A stretch of 37,706 nt of DNA from a virus. This document shows positions 8,258 to 16,108 of this stretch, piece after piece (position 1 is the first letter of the stretch; each line of letters opens with the position of its first letter). Where the stretch lies: the IMG/VR virus record IMGVR_UViG_3300044949_000851, positions 1 to 37,706 of that record; one strand, written 5' to 3'. Under the pieces are notes generated by a model. It did no database searches and was not told the DNA's origin. It worked only from the letters and a program-made list of their open reading frames with translations. Position numbers and translations under genes: made by a program.

Positions 8258-8503
8258 ATGAGCAATGCAGACTTTTCTGAGCGTAATCGCAAACTGGAAT
8301 TCGCCAAGTCGATGGTGGATTCTCTAGAGACCCAGATCGCCTCCGGTGCTGGGATCGTCAGCGTCTCCGTTGACGGAACGAGCGTCGATTTTGACCGCTC
8401 GCAGGCGATGCAAGAGCTTCAGTATTGGCGGAAGGAAGTCACCCGCTATAGCCGCACCAGATCGCGGATGAGCAACTTTAATCTGGGGAACGCTCATGAT
8501 TAA
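8258..8503 (+). CDS. gpW-like head-tail connector protein
   Basis: The 81 residues match the gpW pattern: a helical start with KLEFAKSMVDSLETQIASG, a short beta hairpin (GIVSVSVDGTSVDF), and a terminal helix (QAMQELQYWRKEVTRYSR). In lambda, gpW sits on the portal and completes the head before tail joining. It precedes and overlaps the portal gene by eight bases, as expected. There is no Shine-Dalgarno sequence in the 20 bases before the ATG, so it may be translated from a very short or leaderless transcript. Confidence 0.75.
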   Translation: MSNADFSERNRKLEFAKSMVDSLETQIASGAGIVSVSVDGTSVDFDRSQAMQELQYWRKEVTRYSRTRSRMSNFNLGNAHD

Positions 8504-9938
8504 AGAAGCACGCAGCGCCGCGACCAATTGGCTTTCACGCTTCGGGCGGTACATTGCAGCCGAACCGAACCAGCAGCGTCGCGATCCAGGAACGCGGATC
8601 CAATCTAGCGATGCCTTGCTAGATTCTCAAAAGCGACGCAGGGTTATCGAGGGTGCTCGGGAGCTAAACCGAAATTTCAGTGTTGCGGCTTGGGCAATCC
8701 GCAAGCACCTGGACTACGTTTCTACGTTTACTTTCCAGGCTAACACTGACGACCCAGTTTTTAATGAACGCCTTGAGGCGTTAATGAACTGGTATAACCG
8801 CCCGATCAATTGCGACATCGCAGGCCGTCACTCGCTGCGACGTATGGTCCGCCTCGCTGAGATGCGTAGGGTGTTGGATGGTGATGTCTTTCTAGTTAAG
8901 CTTCGTGATGGACGTCTACAGGCAATCGAAGGCGATCGAGTCCGCTCACCAGATAACCGCGTCGATCCGATGTACAACTGGGTCCACGGTATCAAAGTTG
9001 GTGCTGGCGGATCGATGAATCGTGTTGCGGTGTGGTCACGTTCGCTGGATGGCCAGTACACCTTCGAGCGGGACATCAGCGCGGGCAACGTTATTCAGCT
9101 TGCCTACTTCGATTCGTTCGACCAGGTGCGTGGAGTAAGCCCACTGACATCCGCGATCGCGTCATTCCAGGATTCGCTGGAGGTGACCGACTACGCACGG
9201 GCCAAAGCTAAGATAACCCAACTCTTCGCCCTCGCCATCACCCGCGAAATGGCTGATGACGATGCCGAGCTGTATGGCGATGAATACAAAGTCGATCTAG
9301 GTCGTGGTCCCGTCAAGCTTGAACTAGACCCAGGCGACAAAGCTGAGTTCCTAGAGTCACGCCATCCATCAACAGAGTTCCAGGCGTTCCTGACGCTTAG
9401 CCTACAAGCCGCACTTAAGAGCTTGGATATTCCCTGGTCGTTCTACGATGAAGCGTACACCAACTTCTTTGGTTCCCGCGCTGCTCTTATCCAGTATCAG
9501 CAGGCTTGCAAGGCAAAGCGAGTAGATTTGAAAGAGATGCTTGACCGCATCACCGTTTGGAAGATCCAGCAATGGATGGCTGCGGGAATCCTTTCGATGC
9601 CTGCGGGCGTACAGCAGATCGACCAAATCTACTGGGACTGGATCCCAGACGGCGTGCCCTATTGGAATCCTGAGCAGGAAATCACAGGCGATCTGATGGC
9701 CGTCGAAGGAAAGCTGCGCACTCGATCAGAGATCCGCCGTGAGAAGTACGGCGACGATTGGCGGGATGTTGTCCGCAAGCTTGCCGAGGAGCGGGACTAC
9801 CTAACGCAGTACGGCTTTGACGAATCGACCGAAGGGCTGGTTACTGTCCCCGCGATGGCTGAGCCAGGCGTTCCGGAAGAGACCACCGAAACAGAAGGAG
9901 AAGACAATGGGCAGCAGCCGTCTAACGATGTTTCGTAG
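8496..9938 (+). CDS. Portal protein, lambda family
   Basis: This 480-residue protein forms the dodecameric DNA gate at the capsid vertex. It shows the lambda-type portal signature: an N-terminal helical region with RRRVIEGARELNRNF, an AIEGDRVRSP segment, a DQVRGVSPLTSAI motif after YFDSF, and a helical crown ending in an acidic, Gln-rich tail. Length is typical. The order gpW, portal, protease, capsid supports the call. The 3' end overlaps the protease gene by 32 bases. Confidence 0.9.
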   Translation: MIKEARSAATNWLSRFGRYIAAEPNQQRRDPGTRIQSSDALLDSQKRRRVIEGARELNRNFSVAAWAIRKHLDYVSTFTFQANTDDPVFNERLEALMNWYNRPINCDIAGRHSLRRMVRLAEMRRVLDGDVFLVKLRDGRLQAIEGDRVRSPDNRVDPMYNWVHGIKVGAGGSMNRVAVWSRSLDGQYTFERDISAGNVIQLAYFDSFDQVRGVSPLTSAIASFQDSLEVTDYARAKAKITQLFALAITREMADDDAELYGDEYKVDLGRGPVKLELDPGDKAEFLESRHPSTEFQAFLTLSLQAALKSLDIPWSFYDEAYTNFFGSRAALIQYQQACKAKRVDLKEMLDRITVWKIQQWMAAGILSMPAGVQQIDQIYWDWIPDGVPYWNPEQEITGDLMAVEGKLRTRSEIRREKYGDDWRDVVRKLAEERDYLTQYGFDESTEGLVTVPAMAEPGVPEETTETEGEDNGQQPSNDVS

Positions 9939-10989
9939 CCAGGCTACCAAAGCACCGGCAAGCGGTGTTGATGGCCGAACGATCAAGCGGGCCAAGGTGA
10001 TCGAGGCAGGGAGTCTAAACGACTCTCGGCCAATCGTCGTTGATGCTGTCACGCTCCAGCAGGTCGCTGACATCGGCAACGGTGCAACCCGTGGAATCAA
10101 AGCACGCTGGACGCACCCGCACATGTCGAGCGATGGCCTCGGGACCACCGTTGCAAGGGCACGGAATTTCCGCGTCGAGGGAAACGCTGTTTACGCTGAT
10201 TTCACCATGCTTTCGGCAAGTGATAACAGTCCAAAGGGCCAGCAGGGTGCGTACCTCCTGGAGCTTGCCCAAGAGGATTCCGAGACGTTTGGATTGTCGA
10301 TCGTGGCTGACTTCTCGGATGAGATGCTAGCCGCTTTGGAATCCCTCAAGCCCGGCGAAAAAGCACCATTGCGGATCAAGGGGCTGAGGGCTGTTGACTT
10401 TGTTGATGAGCCGGCCGCAACCCGTGGTGGGCTCTTTGATCTATACGACAAGCGAGACTTGGCGCCGGTTGTTAGCTCGCTGATTGAGACTCACTTTTCG
10501 GGTGTTCCGAAAAAGGAAGTAGTTGAAAGACTACTTGGTTTTCTGTCGCTTCACTACGGAGAAGAAGTTATGGCTGATGCAGCGGTGGACGCTGTCGAGA
10601 CTCAGCAGCAGGAACAGTCCGCACCTGTGGCACCTGCACCCGCTGCGATGAGCCTTGAGGCTGCGCAACCTTACATGGTTGCGTTTGGTGATCGAGGAGC
10701 CAAGTGGTTCCTTGAAGGAAAGACGATGCAGGAATGCCTGTCGATCGTCAATGGCGAGATTGGCGAGGCTAACGCGAAGCTTCAGTCCCAGGTGGATGAG
10801 CTAACCGCGAAGCTTGCAGCGATCGAGGGAAAGCTTGGCGAGGAGCAGCCACTGAGTGCCGCTCCTGCTGGCAAGGAGTTGACCGCAGCTCAGATCGAAG
10901 CAGCAGAGCGAAAGGCGAAGCTTGCAAAGGCTGGTGCTGATGAGAAGGCGATTCGATGGGCTGGGGCGTTCGCTCCTCGCTCGAACTGA
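9907..10989 (+). CDS. Prohead protease fused to scaffold domain
   Basis: This is a 360-residue protein with the start at 9907, chosen for the AGAAGGAG site just upstream; an ATG-like start at 9817 lies inside the portal gene. The N-terminal ~180 residues look like an HK97-type (U35-like) capsid protease, with His70/72 in ARWTHPH and Ser131 in FGLSIVAD as candidate catalytic residues. The C-terminal ~140 residues are Ala, Gln and Glu rich with a coiled coil (AKLQSQVDELTAKLAAIEGKL), typical of a scaffold. An in-frame ATG at 10570 could give a scaffold-only product, as with lambda C/Nu3. It precedes the major capsid gene. The protease family is inferred from motif spacing. Confidence 0.75.
   Translation: MGSSRLTMFRSQATKAPASGVDGRTIKRAKVIEAGSLNDSRPIVVDAVTLQQVADIGNGATRGIKARWTHPHMSSDGLGTTVARARNFRVEGNAVYADFTMLSASDNSPKGQQGAYLLELAQEDSETFGLSIVADFSDEMLAALESLKPGEKAPLRIKGLRAVDFVDEPAATRGGLFDLYDKRDLAPVVSSLIETHFSGVPKKEVVERLLGFLSLHYGEEVMADAAVDAVETQQQEQSAPVAPAPAAMSLEAAQPYMVAFGDRGAKWFLEGKTMQECLSIVNGEIGEANAKLQSQVDELTAKLAAIEGKLGEEQPLSAAPAGKELTAAQIEAAERKAKLAKAGADEKAIRWAGAFAPRSN
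10570..10989 (+). CDS. Possible internal-start scaffold protein (nested in protease gene)
   Basis: ATG 10570 is in frame with the protease gene (codon 222) and is preceded by GGAG at 10559-10562 with a seven-base gap. Translation from here gives a 139-residue acidic, Ala/Gln-rich coiled-coil protein with no protease domain. Nested scaffolds of this type are known from lambda Nu3 and relatives. The in-frame start and ribosome site are visible; use in vivo is inferred. Confidence 0.5.
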   Translation: MADAAVDAVETQQQEQSAPVAPAPAAMSLEAAQPYMVAFGDRGAKWFLEGKTMQECLSIVNGEIGEANAKLQSQVDELTAKLAAIEGKLGEEQPLSAAPAGKELTAAQIEAAERKAKLAKAGADEKAIRWAGAFAPRSN

Positions 10990-11024
10990 TTTTAACCAAC
11001 GCAACCAAAACGGAGATTTGAAAC

Positions 11025-11954
11025 ATGCCTGATAGTTACCTGACGACCAGCGACGTAGCACACTTCAACAAAACCGACATGGACATCCTTGTTAGCGATG
11101 TCCTTGACGATGCACCATTCCTGAGCGTGCTCGCAGCACGCACCGTGCTTGGGAATACGTTCAAGTACAGCAAGATCACCGCCAACCCGTCGGTTGGTTT
11201 CCGCGATGTCAACGATGGCGTTGAGAACACCAAGGGCACCTATACCAGCGTGACGCTGGACCTCAAGGTGCTGGATGCTTCGTTCGCCGTTGACATCGCA
11301 GCCGCTACCGCCGATGAGCGGGGGCTGGAACACATGATGGGAATCGAGGCACTCGCCCACATGCGCCAGGCGATGGCCGAGGTGGAGCAGCAGATTTTCT
11401 ACGGCACCGGCAACGATGCCAAGGGGTTTGTTGGCTTTGCCGGCCAGTCGAACCTGAATCAGCTTGCAGACGCCCAGGTGGTCGGTGCTGGTGGAACGAC
11501 TGCTTCTACTGGTTCCTCGGTTTACCTGGTTCGCACCGGCGACGCTGACTGCCAAGTCCTCTGGGGACAGCAGGGTGTTATCTCGATCGGTGAACGCCAG
11601 ATCGTTGAGCGTGCCGGATCCGCTACTGGTCGCTTCCCGGCGTTCTACCACCCGATTATCGGTTGGTGTGGTCTGAAGGTTGGATCGATCTACAGCGTTG
11701 TCCGCATCGCCAACCTGACTGCCGACTCCGGCAAGGGTCTGACCGACAGCCTGATCGCTCAGGCTTTGGAAAAGTTCCCTGCCAGCCGTGGTCCCAACTA
11801 CATCGTCATGAACCGACGATCGCACCGTCAGTTGCAGTCCAGCCGGACAGCGACCAACCCGACTGGAGCACCTGCACCATTCCCCTCGGAATCGTTCGGT
11901 GTGCCCATCGTGGTTACGGATCAGATCGGCAGCACCGAAACCCTGTTGACCTGA
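11025..11954 (+). CDS. Major capsid protein
   Basis: This 309-residue protein directly follows the protease-scaffold gene, the standard place for the HK97-fold capsid subunit. Supporting features are a mixed alpha/beta sequence with an early VSDVLDDAPFLSVLAARTV helix, an EALAHMRQAMAEVEQQIFYGTGND spine-helix-like segment (~107-130), and a C-terminal domain with RRSHRQLQSSR and FGVPIVVTDQIG, typical of capsid A-domain ends. There is no obvious N-terminal delta domain, in keeping with a separate scaffold. GGAG lies about 10 bases before the ATG. Confidence 0.85.
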   Translation: MPDSYLTTSDVAHFNKTDMDILVSDVLDDAPFLSVLAARTVLGNTFKYSKITANPSVGFRDVNDGVENTKGTYTSVTLDLKVLDASFAVDIAAATADERGLEHMMGIEALAHMRQAMAEVEQQIFYGTGNDAKGFVGFAGQSNLNQLADAQVVGAGGTTASTGSSVYLVRTGDADCQVLWGQQGVISIGERQIVERAGSATGRFPAFYHPIIGWCGLKVGSIYSVVRIANLTADSGKGLTDSLIAQALEKFPASRGPNYIVMNRRSHRQLQSSRTATNPTGAPAPFPSESFGVPIVVTDQIGSTETLLT

Positions 11955-11977
11955 TCCTAGCGACCTGAGGTAGCACA

Positions 11978-12337
11978 ATGCCAACAGCCCTGGAATCAGC
12001 AGTCATCGCCGCACATCAGGCCGCACGCTCTATTCATGGAGTGTCGATCACCTACACCCGCGGTGCTTCGTCTGTGACGGTTTCCAGGGCTGTCCCTGGC
12101 CGGTCGGTTCATGATGTAACGCAGGATGGATCGGTGATCGAGCAGATCAAAAGCCGAGACTACATCTTGCTGGCAAGTGAACTCAAGATCGGTGGCGTTG
12201 TGATTACTCCTCAGCGAGGCGACCAGATCACCGAAGGGGCCAAGATTTACAAGGTTCTTTCGGTCGGTGGTGAGGCCGCTTGGCGGTATCAGGATCAAAC
12301 GATGCAAACTTTGAGGATCCACACAAAGGAAACCTAA
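11978..12337 (+). CDS. Head-tail joining / neck protein (likely)
   Basis: This 119-residue beta-rich protein lies immediately after the capsid gene, where head-completion and stopper proteins are encoded. The sequence (RDYILLASELKIGGVVITPQRGDQITEGAKIYKVLSV) resembles the small beta-barrel phage head-tail joining proteins. GAGG lies a few bases upstream of the ATG. The stop TAA overlaps the next ATG (TAATG). The specific family is uncertain. Confidence 0.65.
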   Translation: MPTALESAVIAAHQAARSIHGVSITYTRGASSVTVSRAVPGRSVHDVTQDGSVIEQIKSRDYILLASELKIGGVVITPQRGDQITEGAKIYKVLSVGGEAAWRYQDQTMQTLRIHTKET

Positions 12338-12768
12338 TGCCGATGCCAGTGGATCTAGTTGACGCTGTTGTCTCGCTCATCCAGGGCGGGACGTACAGCC
12401 AGACTGTGACGACCGCTAAGAAGCTAGTACCGATTTATGATCGGGATGTGCTTACTGGCTGGGATGTCACGGTACACAGTGCCGAGCAATCCCGCGAACT
12501 GCTGAGCCGTAGCAATCTTTGGACGAAGATTTACACCGTTGGTGTAGTCCTTCGCACTGATTGCAGCGGGACTGAGGCAGCGCAGGAAACGAAGACGGGA
12601 CAATTTTTGACGCTCTGCCAGGAACTAATGGATCGCCTTGGATCCAATAACCTGGCTGGGTTATACGTTCATGAGATCGAGCAATTGGAGCCATTCGACC
12701 CTAACCGGGTGGCCGAAGATGGCGTCCTACAGACAACCATTTCCATCCGCTATAAGGGGACTATTTAA
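12337..12768 (+). CDS. Putative tail terminator / neck protein
   Basis: This is a 143-residue protein with the start at 12337, supported by TAATG coupling and AAGGAAA upstream; an ATG at 12280 would extend into the previous gene. It has an alpha/beta pattern with a helix LTLCQELMDRLGSN and strands VLQTTISIRYKG, like tail-terminator proteins that cap the tail tube. The stop TAA again overlaps the next ATG. Its position between head-joining and tail-tube genes fits that role. No strong signature is visible. Confidence 0.6.
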   Translation: MPMPVDLVDAVVSLIQGGTYSQTVTTAKKLVPIYDRDVLTGWDVTVHSAEQSRELLSRSNLWTKIYTVGVVLRTDCSGTEAAQETKTGQFLTLCQELMDRLGSNNLAGLYVHEIEQLEPFDPNRVAEDGVLQTTISIRYKGTI

Positions 12769-13211
12769 TGGCACACGTACTGAGCCAAAACGCGAAGCTT
12801 TACCGCAACACCGGCACTTATGCCGTTCCTGTTTGGGACTTGATTGGCAACGTCAAGGACTTGACCTTGAGCCTTGAGAAGGACGAAACCGACGTGACGA
12901 CTCGGGCCAGCGGTGGCTGGAAGGAATTCGTTGACGGCATGAAAGATGCTACCGTTGAATTCGGGATGCTCTGGGATACCGGCGACGCAGACTTCGACGC
13001 CTTCCAAGGTGCCTTTATCAATAACACTTCCGTTGAAGTTCTTGTCCTTGATGGCCTGGCCGCAACGGCTGGGAGCGAGGGGCTGCGGGCTACTATGATG
13101 GTCAAATCATTCACCAGAAACGAAAACCTCGGTGAGGCGTTGATGGTGGACGTGTCCTTGCGACCCGTCAAGAACGCCAACTCTGCCCCTGTTTGGTATA
13201 CTGCAACGTAG
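12768..13211 (+). CDS. Major tail tube protein
   Basis: This 147-residue protein has the recognisable opening of siphovirus tail-tube subunits: VWDLIGNVKDLTLSLEKDETDVTTRASGGWKEF, followed by VDGMKDATVEFGMLWD and a C-terminal strand-rich half ending SLRPVKNANSAPVW. It assembles into the tube through which DNA passes. It is followed by the frameshifted chaperone and the tape measure, the standard order. Confidence 0.85.
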   Translation: MAHVLSQNAKLYRNTGTYAVPVWDLIGNVKDLTLSLEKDETDVTTRASGGWKEFVDGMKDATVEFGMLWDTGDADFDAFQGAFINNTSVEVLVLDGLAATAGSEGLRATMMVKSFTRNENLGEALMVDVSLRPVKNANSAPVWYTAT

Positions 13212-13241
13212 TTTTTGCAGTCATCCTAACGAGGTTTCAAC

Positions 13242-13670
13242 ATGCGAGCGTTTAAGGATTCCACCGGCCATCAGTGGCAGATCAAGCTGACGGTCGGTAA
13301 CTTGCTGGCGATCAAGCAGAATCTAAAGATCGATCTACTGGACTCCCCTGAGCAGATGCCAACTGACATCCCGACATTGATGGATGTGCTGTGGTTTATC
13401 TGCATGGATCAGGCCCAAGCATTGGGCATTGATTGCAGGACGTTTGGCGATCGGCTTGATGGCGATGCTTTGGCCGCTGGGATCGATGCTTTCATGGAGG
13501 AGTGGTCTGGTTTTTTTTCGCGCCTGGCACCCGCAAAAAAGGAACTGCTGGCCGGTCTGTGGTCAAGCAGCAAGCGGGGCCAGGAGGTACAAGCGGAGCG
13601 GATCAAACAAGCGTTTGGCAAGCTCTCTATCGACTGGCTGGAATCGTCGGAATCGACCCATCAGGATTGA
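13242..13670 (+). CDS. Tail assembly chaperone, zero-frame product (G-like)
   Basis: This 142-residue acidic to mixed helical protein lies between tail tube and tape measure. The start ATG has AACGAGG upstream. Its last third spans two slippery heptamers, T TTT TTT (13511-13517) and A AAA AAG (13535-13541), both in the right frame for -1 slippage. The chaperone coats the tape measure during tail assembly. The zero-frame product is the G equivalent; a fraction of ribosomes is expected to enter the -1 frame. Confidence 0.8.
   Translation: MRAFKDSTGHQWQIKLTVGNLLAIKQNLKIDLLDSPEQMPTDIPTLMDVLWFICMDQAQALGIDCRTFGDRLDGDALAAGIDAFMEEWSGFFSRLAPAKKELLAGLWSSSKRGQEVQAERIKQAFGKLSIDWLESSESTHQD
13511..13541 (+). 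promoter_or_regulatory. Programmed -1 frameshift site (two slippery heptamers)
   Basis: T TTT TTT at 13511-13517 and A AAA AAG at 13535-13541 are both positioned as X XXY YYZ relative to the zero frame. A AAA AAG is among the most efficient bacterial -1 slip sites. Which site is used cannot be told from sequence; a stimulatory downstream structure was not worked out. Confidence 0.7.
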
Positions 13671-13915
13671 CAGCCTGGCAGTTAATGGAGATGGCGAGGG
13701 GAGCACGCCCAGAGCTTTTTGTTGACGCCAACAAAAAGGATGGCAAGGAGCGGTGGCCGATCAACTCGCAGACTATTTCGATGCTGAAACTGATGCTTCC
13801 AAAGGATAAACGCGATGCTCAAGCTGAAAGCAAAAACGCGGGGCTTTCAGCGGATCATCCAGCAAGCCAACCGCAGAATCTCAGCAATCCAAGATATCGA
13901 CCGCCGAGCCCTTGA
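13541..13915 (+). CDS. Tail chaperone -1 frameshift extension (T-like)
   Basis: The -1 frame is open through both slippery sites and ends at TGA 13913-13915, adding about 124 residues after A AAA AAG to give a GT fusion of ~224 residues. It contains ALYRLAGIVGIDPSGLTAWQLMEMARG, matching the conserved small domain found downstream of chaperones in many siphophages, so it is real coding sequence. No good independent start or ribosome site is seen. The final ~34 residues overlap the next gene in another frame. Confidence 0.7.
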   Translation, partial: GTAGRSVVKQQAGPGGTSGADQTSVWQALYRLAGIVGIDPSGLTAWQLMEMARGARPELFVDANKKDGKERWPINSQTISMLKLMLPKDKRDAQAESKNAGLSADHPASQPQNLSNPRYRPPSP

Positions 13916-14447
13916 AAGGTTTGGTGCGATCATTCGGCAGGATGCCAGGAAGCTTATCGGGAATCCAGTCAAACCACAGAAGCAGATTAGAACTGAGGTG
14001 ATCGACGGTAAGCCTGTTGCAGTCTACCAGAAGGGACGCAAGCCACGGCCACCAGGCAAACCACCGATGGCGAGATATGGCGATCGTGACTTCGGGATCC
14101 GCAAAATTGTTTACGAGGTGAATCTCGGCAAGCGTGATGTAAAGATCGGCTTTGCTGGATGGAGCCGAAAGCTAGGATCGAAATGGGGTGCTGAGCTTCA
14201 TGAGTTTGGCGGGACGTTTACGGCTAAGGTGCGTTACATCCCAGCATTGATAACACTTCAAAATATCAAGCGACGCAAGGGTAAAACGACGATTGCTCAT
14301 CAGGATCTAGCGTTGATTAGTAGCAAGACTGGTAGACCGATGAACTTTAGGATGCCGAAGCGCCCAACAATGGCACCGGCACTGGCAAGACATCGAAACA
14401 AGATGACAAAGATCTGGGTTGACTACTACAAGGCGAGGTTCGGCTAA
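13815..14447 (+). CDS. Tail completion / minor tail protein (HK97 gp10-like)
   Basis: This 210-residue very basic protein has a helical N-terminus (FQRIIQQANRRISAIQDIDRRALERFGAIIRQDARKLI), a beta-rich core (IVYEVNLGKRDVKIGFAGW, ELHEFGGTFTAKV) and a conserved-looking end MPKRPTMAPALARHRNKM, which resembles the RPxMxPAL ending of HK97 gp10-like proteins. It overlaps the -1 chaperone frame by ~100 bases and joins the tape measure gene by TAATG. Finding this neck-type protein after the chaperone, not before the tube, is an uncommon order. Confidence 0.65.
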   Translation: MLKLKAKTRGFQRIIQQANRRISAIQDIDRRALERFGAIIRQDARKLIGNPVKPQKQIRTEVIDGKPVAVYQKGRKPRPPGKPPMARYGDRDFGIRKIVYEVNLGKRDVKIGFAGWSRKLGSKWGAELHEFGGTFTAKVRYIPALITLQNIKRRKGKTTIAHQDLALISSKTGRPMNFRMPKRPTMAPALARHRNKMTKIWVDYYKARFG

Positions 14448-16108
14448 TGGCACAGTTTGCAGGCCGCGCATATGTTGAGATGGGTGTTGAAGGCCAGGCC
14501 GCTTTCCGCCGTGCCTTTGCGTCGATGGAAGCACAAATCCGGAAGTTCTCAGCCCAGGTGCAAATGGTCGGGCGGGTCGGGTTCGGTGCGATGGGATCCG
14601 CTCTTGGTGGTATTGGCAGAATGCTGCGCAGTTTGACAGTTCAGGCCACCGCCCTCGGTGCCGCTGTCGGTGTTTCGTTCACAGTTAAAAACGCAATCGA
14701 TCAGGCGTCTACGCTTGAGGAAACACTGAATAAGTTCCGTGTTATCTTTGGCGACAGCTCCGATCAGATGCAAGCGTGGGGTGACCAGTTCGCAAAGCAG
14801 ATGGGGCGCGGCAGATCCGAGGTGCTCCAGTTCATGGCTGACAGCCAAGCGTTGATTGTGCCGCTTGGTTTGGATCCTGCCGTTTCTCAGCAAATGAGCA
14901 AGGATCTCACTCGATTAGCATATGACATGGGATCTTTCCATAAGGTTACAGATATTGAGGCATTTAATGCGCTGCAGTCTGCCTTGCGGGGAGAGGCTGA
15001 TGCAATAGAGAGGTTTGGTGCAAGGGTAAACGAGGCGGCTGTTAGTGCTGAACTACTAAAGCAGGGGCTAAACCCAAAAACAGCCACCGAAGCCCAAAAG
15101 ACAATGGCCAGGTATAACCTCATTCTGGTTGGAACGGAAAAGGCGCAAGGAGACTTAGCCCGCTCCTCTGGCTCCTATGCCAATCAGCAAAAAGCGTTGG
15201 TTGCGGGATGGACTGATGTTGCAACCGCGATCGGTACAGCGTTCCTGCCGTATGCAACCCTAGCCGTTAACTGGTTGAAGGAATTGTTCAATAGTTTCGG
15301 CCTATCCGCCACCGCCGCTGACAACTCAAGCCGAGTCTTTGGAATGGTTGGCGAGACGATGGCATACGTCACTGGCCCGCTAGACGCTGCAATCCGTGGC
15401 TTCCATGCACTCAAAGCCGCTATGAATTTCATCGTAGGCATGGGTGCATCGATCATCAATGTGTTTTGGGATCTCTTCAGGGTCCTTGCTAACAATCCTC
15501 TGACCCGTGGAATGTTCGGGGAGGATGCAGTCCAAAGCCTCGATAAGGAGGCTGCCAGGATTCAGGCAAGAATGGTCCAGGTGATGGAGACTAGCAAACA
15601 AGCGATGTTTGAATCGTTTGAAAAAGCAGTCGCACCAGAGGACCTCGGCAAAAATGCCATCGAGAATTTCCAGCGAACGATGGCCGACATGCGAGCTACC
15701 TACGAAGCAGAAGCCGCGAAGAAGGCTTCCGAATTGCAAGCCAGCGAGAACGCCAAGAAACTGGAAGCGTTGACCATCCAGAAGACAGCGGAGCAGGCCC
15801 AGGAAGTAGCAGACGACCTGCGTGATGCGATTAGCGATGAGTCATTGCAAGGGCTGGCAACTGGTGTAGATGCTGCTAGACAGGGACGCGACGAAGTTAC
15901 AGCAGCAGCGCAGGAGACTACCCAGCAAGCCGTACAACTCGCTCAGCCGCAAGCACTGGAGGCGACAAGTACAGCAGCATTCGAGAAGTTCCGAGAGAAC
16001 GCCATGAACCAGCAATTGGTTCTTGAGCGACAGCAAGCAGCCTTCTTGCAGAAGATCGCTAAAGCACTCACCAACCCAGCCGCCGCCTTTGTGGAGTTCG
16101 CACTATGA
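14447..16108 (+). CDS. Tail tape measure protein
   Basis: This 553-residue, Ala/Gln-rich, largely helical protein opens with FAGRAYVEMGVEGQAAFRRAFASMEAQIRKF and contains phage tape-measure stretches such as TLEETLNKFRVIFGDSSDQMQAWGDQFAK and ALQSALRGEADAIERFG. Hydrophobic segments near residues 55-80 and 290-345 are candidate membrane-active regions. The C-terminus is Gln/Ala coiled coil. At ~0.15 nm per residue a tail of roughly 80 nm is expected. The gene starts by TAATG overlap and ends by ATGA overlap with the next gene. Confidence 0.85.
   Translation: MAQFAGRAYVEMGVEGQAAFRRAFASMEAQIRKFSAQVQMVGRVGFGAMGSALGGIGRMLRSLTVQATALGAAVGVSFTVKNAIDQASTLEETLNKFRVIFGDSSDQMQAWGDQFAKQMGRGRSEVLQFMADSQALIVPLGLDPAVSQQMSKDLTRLAYDMGSFHKVTDIEAFNALQSALRGEADAIERFGARVNEAAVSAELLKQGLNPKTATEAQKTMARYNLILVGTEKAQGDLARSSGSYANQQKALVAGWTDVATAIGTAFLPYATLAVNWLKELFNSFGLSATAADNSSRVFGMVGETMAYVTGPLDAAIRGFHALKAAMNFIVGMGASIINVFWDLFRVLANNPLTRGMFGEDAVQSLDKEAARIQARMVQVMETSKQAMFESFEKAVAPEDLGKNAIENFQRTMADMRATYEAEAAKKASELQASENAKKLEALTIQKTAEQAQEVADDLRDAISDESLQGLATGVDAARQGRDEVTAAAQETTQQAVQLAQPQALEATSTAAFEKFRENAMNQQLVLERQQAAFLQKIAKALTNPAAAFVEFAL

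Noticed and set aside
10992-11984. 330-codon - strand ORF opposite the major capsid gene
   Set aside because: It mirrors the capsid gene almost exactly; the capsid frame has position, ribosome site and sequence character, and the antisense product looks like a shadow.
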